Shown here piece after piece: positions 41,254 through 51,792 of a stretch of DNA of 64,000 bases; the first letter of the stretch is position 1, and every line of letters begins with the position of its first letter. A program made the translations under genes and the position numbers. Origin of the DNA: Strix aluco. Taxonomy: Eukaryota > Chordata > Aves > Strigiformes > Strigidae. The notes beneath the pieces are model-generated. The model was not told the DNA's origin. It saw only the letters and a program-made list of their open reading frames with translations, and did no database searches. Location of the stretch: positions 6,801,698 through 6,865,697 of the forward strand of contig NC_133939.1 of NCBI RefSeq assembly GCF_031877795.1. The letters are read 5' to 3'.

Positions 41254-41322
41254 TTTATCTCTAAAGTTTGAAGGATATAACCAGGATATATCTTTATCTC
41301 TAAAGTGTGAAGGATATAACCA
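41254..41322 (+). repeat. Tandem duplication, 39-bp period
   Basis: The 30-bp segment at 41,254-41,283 recurs at 41,293-41,322 with a single mismatch (TTTGAAGG versus TGTGAAGG). The near identity points to a fairly recent local duplication. Confidence 0.9.
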
Positions 41323-41504
41323 ATAATGATTTATTATTCACTGTTGACTTTCAGCATAAAGATGTTTATGTTTTCTAGATGAAAAATAATAATTACAGTG
41401 TATATCCAGCCAGGTGATTTATGTACATTCATTTGAATTGCCTCATTTTCCATTCCTTTGGGTAGACTGTAAGGTATAATGTTAGATAAAGAAATGGAGA
41501 AACT

Positions 41505-41535
41505 GGTTGGGTTTTTTGTTTGGTTGGGTTTTTTT
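41505..41535 (+). repeat. GGTTGGG-T(n) low-complexity tract
   Basis: GGTTGGGTTTTTTGTTT is followed by an imperfect second copy, giving a 17-bp tandem unit. It is simple sequence. Confidence 0.8.
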
Positions 41536-43318
41536 GCCAGCACTTCTGACAGTGTGGGCAACTTGGAAGTTCAATCGTCTATCTGTAGAGAAGCCAAAAT
41601 ACAGCTGAGGTCACTCAGCTACGCAGGATTAGGTCAATAATAGTATCCAATAATAGTTTCTGCAATTATAGATGTCTTCATTTTTTCTTTAGCAAATAAA
41701 GGAAGACAGCATACCTCCTGACATAGGTCACATTTCAGCTCAGGGAAGAATCCTACCCTGCTGATCTGGGGAGACAGAAGACAACTCAGTGCAGCATGGT
41801 TCACATGAGCATACACCTGATGGGGATTAGTGAAATTGATTTCTGAGGAAATCCCACAGGTATTAAGAGCAGTATCCTCTCAGTTTAAATCAATCAAAAT
41901 TCCTAATGGTGTTTACTGGTTTTTAGGCTGAAAATGAACTACAGGATCTGGCCTTGTAAAAATACAGCTTTGCTAAAACACAATTAAGGCATAGAAAGGA
42001 ACAGCAGAATGGGAACAGTGTTACAGTAGGCAGTGGCGATTGATAAGGAGTATAACCAAGCTAGAAAGAAGCTTTTATTGGAAGATGACTAGAGAGGTGG
42101 AATCTTCCTTTTCTGATCATGAAATCTAGAATTTTTGGAGGGCTTAAAAGTATACTGCAGAGCAGCAGTTTGGAGTTCTGAGGTCACTACTAGTGTATAA
42201 AACATTAGAACGTGGCTTAGTAAAACAGTTGAGAAAATAAGGAGAAAAACATACATTTTCCCAAGAAAGCAAACAAAAAGTGGGAAAATGGAAGTAAAGT
42301 ATGAACAATCAATATTTAAACTAATTTTTATCCAGTTAAATGAAAGTTGCCTGGTCTCTGAACTTCTTTTAAAAACCTGCTTCATTTTTGAATTTTTTTT
42401 TAATATTTCAAAGACTAAATGGCCCTTTAATTAAGTAAGTTTGAAACATGCTGCGATAGAGACTAGTCTTAGTTGGGAAACAATAAGCTGCCCCAGCATT
42501 TTATGTTTCTAGAGTTTGATGACTATTTGATTGAACCACTGTGGGTCAAGGGCATTACAATTTCTGTATACACTGATGGGTACACTATCTTTAATAATAT
42601 AAAATATGTAAGGTTCAGAAGTCAAGGGAGGAACAGAGAGAATTCTTCCTTTTAAGTGTCTGTACATATGTTTATCTCTATAAAATCTCATAACATAAAG
42701 CCTTCATGTTTCTATCATTCACATCATACAACCCTCGATTGGCAGTAAATGTCATTTTTAAATGAACCTCATCCATTCCTAATTTGTGTTTCAAGGATTG
42801 CACTCAATCATACAGTCTAGCTGTCATCTCCTTTAATAAACACTGAAGGGAAAACTAACATACCTTTCTCTAACAGAAAAATTATTTATTAGTATTATTA
42901 TGCGATTTTTAAGTAAAACAGTTTCTGAATTGTGGAAAAAAAACTAAGGGCATTTGTAAGTATGATTCATTAGGGGTTCCAAAATTTTACAGATTATACT
43001 TGAAGAGTACTTTTGAGAGCTGAGATGATTCAAGCACTATCTTGATATTAATTGAAGCTTTAAGAAATCTAGAAAAAAAAAAGCCTTAAATTGCAACCCT
43101 GTTGTTTCCCAGTATCTTTTCACTATCTCAGTAGCAAACAGCTTCCAAATACCTAATTGCTCTTGCAGACTAACTAACCAAGCTTGGCCTGATCAGGTAG
43201 ACTCACTGTAAAAACATTCAGTTGTTACTCAGGAAGCTGTAAACTTGGGGTTTTTGCAAGATGTATTTTGTAGGTGGTTAGACCACCATCTTAATTATAA
43301 ACGAGTTTCAGGGAGTTG

Positions 43319-43332
43319 GTTGCTATAGCAAC
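43319..43332. promoter_or_regulatory. Perfect RFX-type X-box palindrome
   Basis: GTTGCTATAGCAAC is a perfect 14-bp inverted repeat. It matches the RFX-factor X-box (GTTGCCATGGCAAC type), with two TAGCAAC half-sites in the required geometry. It lies 8.5 kb beyond the AMER3 stop codon. RFX factors act in ciliated and neural cells, so a distal enhancer role is possible but unproven. Confidence 0.45.
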
Positions 43333-46300
43333 AGTCTACTTAGTGCTTTTTTCAGAGCAAAACCCAAGTTGCCTGTATGTTTGAGGGAAGACAGGATGGA
43401 TGAGGAAGGGAGATTGAGCTTGTCATTCTCCAAGAGCCGCAAATTGCAGCATCCTCTATTTAAAGTACGCAGACGGGAGAGCTGCTCCTTTTCATCAATG
43501 TTTTTCCTACCACTGAGAAGCCCCATTTGATGTTTGTGTAAAACACAACCTTCTCTTATTTCAGAAATGCAACTGCACCAGGGTTAATTAAGGCTAACAT
43601 CCAATCAAATATTTCCTAAAAGTGCAGCTGAAAACAGAGGGCAAATCTCTCTTGAAAAGCTGGAGCTGTGAAAATTTCTGATGCAGTGTTTTGTCTGCTG
43701 TCTCCTGCTGTAAATAAAGCTCCCTCTCCATCCTTACTGAAGTCAGATAGAATTTGTTTTGCCATTGATTTCTCTGCAAACATCTCCCTGGTTGTGTATC
43801 ACAGCCCAGAAGCCACCTTGGCCGGATATTTTTCCCCTCTGTTGGCCATGGGATGGAAAAATATAACAAAGGTGTTGGGTGCGGGGGACAAAAATCCTTA
43901 ATCCTGTCCGATCTTAGGTTGTGATTCTCCCATTTCCATGTCCTTCAGTCACCATCTGCACCTCTATTAAAGTGATCAAAGCACAAAACCGAAGGCTTAG
44001 TTCTGTGGCTGCTGCTGGAGTTAAACAGAGCTTGACTGGCTTTTGAGGGCATGGCATTGTGGGTGCTGTGCAAGCCTGTCTGCTCTCACAGTGTGCTGAG
44101 CACTCAATTTTCATTTTGTGCATAATCATTTATAACATGCTGGTTGGGATTCAGTAGAGTCAGCACATTTCTTTTGCAGAATGAAACAGGGAGGAGGAGA
44201 GGATCTTGTGATAGCAAAGGGCCAGTTCTAAATTATGGCTTTGCTTCCTTTGTGTGAAATTCCTTCCCCAGCTGTTCCTCACTGCTTCAGAATCAGCCAG
44301 TGAGGTGGGGACACAGGGATCTTATGAGTCTGGGGAGGAGGCTGCCTACCTGAAGAGGGGTTTCCAGGCTCTTTAGGGTGGGGAGAATTGCCTGGGAGGG
44401 GTAAAGATCTGCAAGGAGGTGGCTGCTTCACAGGCATGTGGGAAAGGGAAAAGGCTTTTGAAGTAGGTTCAGTCACCAAGACAGAGTAGAGGGACTGTAC
44501 AGCATGTGAGAGGAAAGAGTTGAGCCTGTTTGGGGCAAGTTAGAAGGAAAGCTGTCATGAAAGCAAAAAGAGGTGGATTTGGAAAGGAAAGTATCACAGT
44601 TAGAGAAGACTAGCAAAGAGGAGATGGGGCAATACAATCTGCATTTTCCTACCTTGTTCTCTGTTGTAAAATGAGAATTGTTTAATCAGAAATAAGGACA
44701 AAGAGGACCTTCCTTTTTCTTGGATCTCCAGTAATCTTCCTTGTATCATGACCTGCAGACTGACAGTTTTCCCTTGGATGATATTATCACCTCAAAGGAA
44801 AGGATAGCTGATTGTGGGAAGAGAGGAACTTGCTGGCTGCAATATCATAGTATCATTTGTGCAGTTGTCATCACTGGTTGCCACTATCATTAAGTGCCAC
44901 AAGATCTTTTAAGCTTTACCTGAATAGGCCTGCCACAGTGCATGCAGAGAGAGGCTTAGATTTAATGCCTTACTCCATAGGAAATATCTAACATATGGTA
45001 CTTCTTTGCTTCTCTCTATCCTGAGCTATATTGCTCTCCAAGAACGATGAACATCTTTCTCACCTTAAAATGTAAATGAGATACAGTCCCCATGATTTTA
45101 ATGGCATAAGAAACTCACCACACCAGATATATACAGTCTAGCCTTTCTTGAAGAACTTATAAGGAGATTTTGCTTAAAACAGAACAGCCTTCTGTAAGAG
45201 CTGATGGGGAACTGTGTTCATCCTGGACATTTCCTTAAAAGAGTGCAGGCTCCCTGTGCTACTGTTCATGAGCACTAGCTGACAACAGTCCTTCATGCCT
45301 TTCACTATGATGGTTAAATTTTTGCTCTTATTTTAGCCATATTTAAAATTTTTTGGTTTGGGGTATCTCTTTTTTTTTTTAAGAAAAATGCAGATAATCT
45401 ACTGGTGCTGAGGATTTCTGTGCTTTCTATCTCCCTGGACTATCAGTCTTTGTTTACACAGATACCCCAGACTTACATACTGAGGCGTAGCCTCTGCCCT
45501 GAATATACAATCACAACAGTGTCTGTAACCTCCCATCTGTTGCCAGGACACAAAAGGGACAGTACCTATTTTGGGGACAAATAAATGTCAGAAAAGGAGG
45601 AAATTCAAAAGGAACATTTTGGAAGTTTTACAAAGCAAAACTGATACGTACAGCACAATAGACATCAGATCTGATGTTACAAAGACCTGGAAGACACACA
45701 CTGAACAAACTAAAGGTTCATAACACAAATTAGAAGGCTTTGAAGTTCATATGCTTAAGTGAGTTTAGAAAAAGGAGCGCTAAACTCCGACATTCAGGAG
45801 GAGCGACTGTCTAGCTCAGAGGGTGCTGGTTGCTAGAAGATAGGAAGTTGGTTATTTCAGGTTTCAAAATTCTCCATTTGCCCTGTTTCTGACATTCCTT
45901 TTCCAAGCACCTACTGCAGCCCGCTGGCAGAGGTAGGATGCAGTGTTGTCTGGAGGAGTCTGGTTCTGCCCCTCTCTGCATGTTCCGATGAGGGAAACAG
46001 AACTAGAGGTCCAAAAAGCTGAGGTTACCAGATTCTTCCTCCTACTCTTTTTTACTTTCTGGCTGGTGAATATAAATGCCATCAGATTTGTAAGGAGCAT
46101 TCTCAAGCTGGGGATCTGCTTTGCATTCAGTGTCTCCATGACTGTACTCCAGATGGGGCAACATTCTCTCCTCTTTGAATGAAGAAGCCTGCTCTATAAC
46201 TGTAACCTTCTTTCCACCCTTATGCCTTCCTGGCCATCACAGCAAAACAGAAGAGAGACCTGTTTTCTTCAGAATGGTAACTACTGATTCAGCCCTTTGT

Positions 46301-47183
46301 TTAAACAAATGGGATGGTATTTGGTCCAATTCCATGCAGACAATTATAAGGTCTTCTATAGCCAAAGCCTGACTTACATTTTTGCAGTTAAGTCAAGACG
46401 CCAAGCCTCTGAATAAGCAATTAATTTGTTTGCATTCTGCCTTGACTTCTCCCATTTCTCATAAAAAGGCACTGTGTTTCATATGTCCTGTCCCTCAGCC
46501 CATGCTGCTGTCCACAGAAACTGTTTTCTATTTTCCTCCATCGCCATCCCCCTGAAAATCTCAAATTCAAGGCTGAAGAAGACTGGGAGCCAACTTCTGC
46601 TCTCAGGGTTAAATCTGGGAATCGTTCCCCTGGCTTCAAATTTATGCTGGTGCAATGAAGATGAGAATTTAGCTTTCTGTACTGTTAGCAACAGGGGAAA
46701 AATAGAGTCTCTATAACACTGTATCCATGGAAACCATCTTACTGCAATAGCGGGTAAAGCAGCAAATCAATTTCTTCAGTTTTAAAATGAAACACATTTA
46801 ACAACATTATAGTGCATCTGACATTAAGAGATCATCTGTGCTGATAACTGTGTTGAAAAACCTTTCTCTAGCAAATAAGCTGGCAAGAACATTTCTTCTC
46901 CCTGACAGAATTCTGATTTTGGGTAGAGTAAGCATTGATGACAAAGTCCCATGAAGACAGTACAATGAGACAGAGCCAAGTCCAGAAGCAACAGTGTTTA
47001 ATGAAGGAGAAAATTGTTTAATTTAGCATTTAGCTCAAGTATCTGGGCACATGGTGACTAACGCTCAAATGTATTAGCAGAGGTAGTAGCCTGTCACCTC
47101 TGTCTCCCTGCTCTTTGCTTCTGTGGTACTATCTGTGACAAACAGTACATTTGTATTTTGTGCTGCATTTGTCTGAACAGGAG

Positions 47184-47222
47184 CGTGTGTGTATATGTGC
47201 TTGTGGGTGTGTGCGTATGTGG
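47184..47222 (+). repeat. GT-rich degenerate microsatellite
   Basis: GTGTGTGTATATGTGC followed by GGGTGTGTGCGTATGTGG. Alternating purine-pyrimidine sequence with potential for Z-DNA. The chance open frames around it come from this repeat. Confidence 0.75.
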
Positions 47223-47961
47223 CTGGTGGACTGTCAGATGAGATTTCAGTATCTGGTTCAGTACGAGATGATCTGGGCAACTCACATCATGAAGGTGTAT
47301 GTTTCAGAGCCAGAGGCACTTGCAATGCAGAAAATGTGCTGGCTGTCTGCACTTTATTGTTTTTACATTTCATTGTGTGAGACTTGAGAGAGGACCTGCT
47401 GTGCCATGGAGGGAGCATGGAAATACATGGATTTCTTACCCTGGGCTTTGAATGTGTTACCATACTCTTTTGCTGCTGTGTGCAGAGCAATTCTGCTTTA
47501 TTTTTTCACCTATTAAGGTGTATCTCTGGCCATTTTGAGAAATAATACCATCGTTTATCAGACAATTGCCTATATGCAGATGAGTCTCCATTCTGCTTTT
47601 TCTTTTTGTCAAATCCAAATACTGCAGTCTGCCTTCCTTATGCCTGACAGATAGAGAAATATCTGTCTGAGAGAAGTGCAACCTTATTTAAGACAGAGGG
47701 AATAAAGTTGAACCAGGAGGGAATCAAAAGCATCACAGAAATTGCCTAGACTGCAAGTAGTCCTTCAGTTGGTGAGGATCAGATACACATTCCTGTCACT
47801 TAGCAGTGTCTAGCCTGTATTTTATCTGCTTCTGAATCTCAGTTCCTTGATAACAGCAATCACGTATGCCATAGTCTCTTCTTTTATCTACAGCTGCCCC
47901 ATCTATTATGGCAATCCCTCTTTGACTGACAGTTATCTATTTTTTTCTGACCTGAGGACAA

Positions 47962-48143
47962 GCTTATTGCAATGTGCTCCTTTTAGTGCTATCACTGAAA
48001 CACATCCAAAAGCTTCGACTGGTGCATAATGTAGCAGTTCAGCATTTGAATGAAGTGAGCACATATTATTGGGAGCAGACATGGGTTTTGTTGCTCTGCC
48101 ACATCTACCAGTTAATGGAAGAAAGAGTTCAAACCATGTTAAG
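47962..48143 (+). mobile_element. LINE fossil (L2/CR1-type), C-terminal reverse transcriptase region
   Basis: The plus-strand frame reads AYCNVLLLVLSLKHIQKL, then RLVHNVAVQHL, and ends in a block HIYQLMEERVQTML. This follows the conserved L2/CR1 ORF2 pattern: (D)YCN-x-L-(x)-GLP, then LQ(K)LQLVQNAAARLL, then HITPVL-LHWLPVEERVQFKIL. The frame is open for about 60 codons but lacks the GLP and LHWLP core residues, and no flanking RT motifs or 3' tail are evident. It is an eroded, inactive fragment 3.6 kb beyond the AMER3 stop codon. Clade assignment (L2 versus CR1/L3) is uncertain. Confidence 0.75.
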
Positions 48144-51100
48144 TGGTAGAAATGGCTCAGTGGTCTGAAACGCTGTTTTTTGCAGAGTGCTTTGTTCTAC
48201 CTGTGTCCAGCTGCTATGACATGCAATGTTGTCTGTCTGTTTGGCCAGTTCCAAAGATTTTAACGGTCAGGAAGAGATATCCCAATGCTCTGCTCTAGGA
48301 CAGCATTGCCTTGTTGAAGATGAAGAGTCTCCTGCTGGAAAACATCCAGTCGAAAAGCACAAACTTCAGCAGTTTGGTTTCTGTGAATGAATATACAAAC
48401 CTAGGAATCCTCCCCATGTTCTGGGGATGGACTGCATTCGCTTCCTAAGTCCTAGCCTTTTGATACTGAGAACAAAAACGATGCCTTTCATTGCACTTCC
48501 TACTGGTAATTTCCACCTTCTACATAACCCTTCTATATCCACATGTAAGGATGCCATTTGCCACTGGGGTTCCTCTACCATCAGGGTTCAAATTCCTGGT
48601 GAGCTCAGATATGAGGCATTTGCAGATTTCTCTCTAAAATGTCAGGGAAGGGTGAAATGGAAGAGGAGCTGGGACTGGCACTTCTTGTACCATTCTTCAT
48701 CACAGTTGTGTGTCTGTGTTCAGCAGGGTAGAGAAGCCTTGGAGACCAGGCATGGCTCAGGGGAACGCTGCACACTAGTTGGAGCAGAGATGATGGGCTC
48801 ATTTGTTACTGTGGGTACTGGGATATGTGGAGGTGGGGTGACAAAACCTGGAGATTTTAATGGCTTTTGATATCAGCTTTTCCTCTGCCCTATGATAAAT
48901 GGCAAGAAAGTTGACCTTCTTCTTCCCAGCTCCTGCAGGTCAGGCCTGGGAGTCCATGGGAGGAGCAAGGGCTGCATTGGAGCTGCTTATGCAGCATTTG
49001 TTCTGAGGGACAAAGCAGGAGCCACCTCTGGATCTGTCACTTCTCTCACAGCTCCCAAGTGTAGCATTTTAAAACAGTGAACCTTGGATCATTCTTCATG
49101 TATAAGCTCTTGAGGTTTGCACAGTCATGTTCAGTGTAGGAGTGTTTCTCGATGATGTCTGTCTCCATGGATTCAGAGGTGACACCATGTTTGTATGTTG
49201 CCTCTCTTTCACTACCACCCCCGTGATTAAGGCAAAGATACCGAGTCACCTTCAAAAAAAATTAAAATTTCCGGCAAACCTGTAGGCCATCTGCTAATGT
49301 GGGCAGGCAAGAAGATACTGGGTAGGAAAACTCATTCACATGGCAGTGTTTATATCTGTCACCACAGCCATTTCTTTTAACCATGTTAAACGCCATTTTA
49401 ATTATTGTCTAAATTCTTTTTCTGTAAGAAATTGTAACAAACAGCAAGACTGTAGTGAAATGATTCTTTGAAATGAGACCATTCCTCAAAGTCACTTTAT
49501 AAATATGCTAATCCTATCTAGATTTTAAAATGCCTTTTGTTTTACTGTTAGAAAAACCTCTATCAAAAAACAGCAGATACCTTTTGGAAAAAACTTGAAT
49601 TGTCTTCTCTCTGGGACTCAGCGGATAGCATGTGAATTACATCACATTCCTGACATTGCAGGTGTTATCGGTGCTGACACATGGTGGCATACAGCAGCTG
49701 CCATTTGATACAATGCAGTAAAAAGTGCCCTGAGTCCAGTAATGTCTACTTGTGATATGTCTTGTACAGTATAAAGATACAGTCTGTTACCACTTCTGAC
49801 AGTCACAGCAACTATGACTCCCTTCTCCATTTCTACCAGAAAGCAAGTGACTCCTCAAAATTAAAATCCCTTTGCGTTCCTAGCCTGCGAAGGCAGGGAT
49901 ATTCTTAGCAGTACCCTGCGGATTAATATTCACAACAAACTAAAAATATCAGGCCAATGCATACATTGATCTGCTGTTCTAACCCTGAAAAGCTGTGCCT
50001 AGCACTGGTTTCTTACATATAGTATCTGTGACCACAAACCTTTCCTTGCCTGTACTGCATTTTTAATTTCAGAAATAATTTAAAAGAGGTAAGTAGTTCT
50101 AAGGACTATGGTGTGTCCTTTAATGGCAAGTTCTTCCCAAAAATCCGGTGACACAAGAAGGTGGCTTGCTAGTCAGCATTGTTTGCAACAAAAATGGAAA
50201 TCAAAATCCCTTCTTTCACTGGAAGAAGACCTAGTTCACTGATTAACAGGTTATAACTAGACAACGTGTTAGTAAAGGGTATTAAAGACTGACAGTCTCT
50301 GGCCCTTAACTTCATGCAGACCCCTGAAAAATATCGCTTCCTGCAATGGGAGACTTGTTAGTGGGGAAGGGCACTTCCACAAAGATGTAAATAGCAAAAC
50401 GAGCTGAATCTCCCAAGACTTGAAAATGTAAGGGTGTTTTTGCCTCATGCAGAGAGAAACACTGTCCTTTTTGGTTTGTGCTGCTTGGGAAGCCTTTAGA
50501 GATGACCAGAAAGCAGTCACGCTGCTGTGAGCAACGAGAGCCAGAGAAGTGTTGTGTTCCCTGGTCCCTCCGTTCAATCATTCTCTATCCTGGCCCTTGC
50601 TGCAGCCTCCTCTCCATCTTCCACCTTCAAAGGCTCCTTCTCAGAGTGCCAGGGCTGGGCAGAGTCCAGCCAATCTGTCAGATTTGGCAGGGCACATGAT
50701 AGAGAATTTACACAAGTTTTATACTTCTATGACAGATTCCTCTCAGCAACTGGAGGACAGAGGATTTCTCAGTTGGCATAGAGTTAGAGCAGTCTGTACA
50801 GATAGGATCTGCTCTGGCATAAAGCCCTGTGTGACAGGCAAATTTAAACCAGCACAATGGCTCTTTCTGTTTTACAGCAGAGGTGTTTCTTACCCTATGT
50901 CAGAGACCAAATTCTGGATCTACATAGTGTGGCTCAAGGATTTTCAAAAGCTTGAAGTGCAGCACAGACCCTTTAATCCCTCATTTGAGAAGCCTGTCAA
51001 GCCTTGCACGTGGAGCATGCCTTGGCTTCAGCTCTTGCTCTGCCACAGTGCAGTTTGGCCAGAGACCAACTGCACCTGCTGGAGAGAGGCTTCAGGCTTG

Positions 51101-51758
51101 CAAGAAGGAAGAACATCTTTTTGGTACACTTAGCAGCAGCAGCATAGTGTTGTGGGCTTTCCCTTGTGCTTGAGGACGTACCCTATGTATGCAACTGCAG
51201 GACAGGTCTGCCCTCTGACTTAACATTGAAGATCTCTGGCTTTGTCCGGTGACCCCCTGCGTAGCAGCTCACACATCAGGATGCCAGTAGAGGGATCTGT
51301 CTAATACCCAGTTATCACTCCAGAGGCGAAGCAAGGCATAATTTTTATGCTGTTGTTATGTAGCAAGAGGATTTCATGACCTGGTTGTGAGGTGAATGCT
51401 GCTGGCAGTCTGTGGCCAGGCAGCCATATCCACCGTTTTGTTCCAAACATGGCAGATCCTGGAGGGGCAGAAGGAAAAATTTTCCCTGCTTCAGCTGATG
51501 TGAAAACCACACCTGGGTGGAAGATGGGGCTTCAACCTTGGCATGGGACTTGTAAGACTCAGGGAATGCGATACCTGCTATATGTGGCCCTTGGTTTGGG
51601 CAACTGTGTAACTTAAATTCTGATTACTCTTAACTACCAGGCTGAAGTGAAGATTAAGAACAATGAAAATGGAAAACTGAGAAACCTTGAGTATATATCA
51701 GACTCCACTGCCATAAGTGTCCGTCTGTGAAAAGGGAACAGATGTTACTTATTTCACA
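48144..51758. other. AMER3 downstream flank, possibly including 3' UTR
   Basis: This is a moderately G+C-rich region beyond the AMER3 stop codon. It may contain a downstream 3' UTR exon if the donor at 51,788 is used, but I could not fix an acceptor. A 147-codon frame (48,427-48,870, plus strand) and overlapping frames at 50.3-51.2 kb resemble no known protein. A B-box-like GGTTCAAATTCC lies near 48,585. Confidence 0.4.
49166..49183 (+). repeat. 18-bp dispersed repeat, copy 2
   Basis: Identical to 40,282-40,299 and in the same orientation. The sequence after it diverges at once, which suggests a short conserved core or coincidence. Confidence 0.5.
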
Positions 51759-51764
51759 TTTAAT
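51759..51764 (-). terminator. ATTAAA poly(A) signal candidate just past AMER3
   Basis: The minus strand carries ATTAAA about 30 nt after the stop codon, followed within 10 nt by AAATAAG. It could serve a very short unspliced 3' UTR, as an alternative to splicing at the donor next to the stop. The downstream GU-rich element is weak, so this stays tentative. Confidence 0.2.
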
Positions 51765-51782
51765 TTCAGACCTCCCATAAGC

Positions 51783-51792
51783 ACTCACCTTC
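51783..51792 (-). other. AMER3: Consensus splice donor 4 nt after the AMER3 stop codon
   Basis: Directly after CAC-TGA the minus strand reads GAAG/GTGAGT, with the exon ending at 51,789. This is an excellent match to the vertebrate donor consensus. If used, the AMER3 exon would be 51,789-54,846 and the 3' UTR would continue in a downstream exon that I could not place. A junction 4 nt past the stop is too close to trigger nonsense-mediated decay. Confidence 0.55.

Larger units (their letters stand above)
41323..47961. other. Intergenic; RFX-type site and G-rich patch
   Basis: No gene recognised. 43,300-44,130 holds the X-box palindrome plus several SOX/homeodomain-like words, and 44,290-44,420 is G-rich on the plus strand but with G-runs spaced too widely for a convincing G-quadruplex. 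No conserved exon is seen. Confidence 0.5.

Noticed and set aside
44290-44420. G-rich stretch as a possible G-quadruplex
   Set aside because: G-runs are separated by loops of about 12-17 nt and interrupted, which makes a stable quadruplex unlikely.
48148-48600. tRNA-like A-box (TGGCTCAGTGGTCTGA) and a B-box-like GGTTCAAATTCC
   Set aside because: They are about 420 bp apart and cannot belong to one tRNA or SINE. Each alone is too short to support an element.
48427-48870. 147-codon open frame on the plus strand after the LINE fossil
   Set aside because: No LINE or cellular protein motif is visible, the composition is unremarkable, and no promoter or splice support was seen.
50549-51133. 194-codon open frame on the plus strand opposite the AMER3 downstream flank
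   Set aside because: It begins with GTG, not ATG, resembles no known protein and lies where overlapping frames occur on both strands. Likely a chance frame in moderately G+C-rich DNA.
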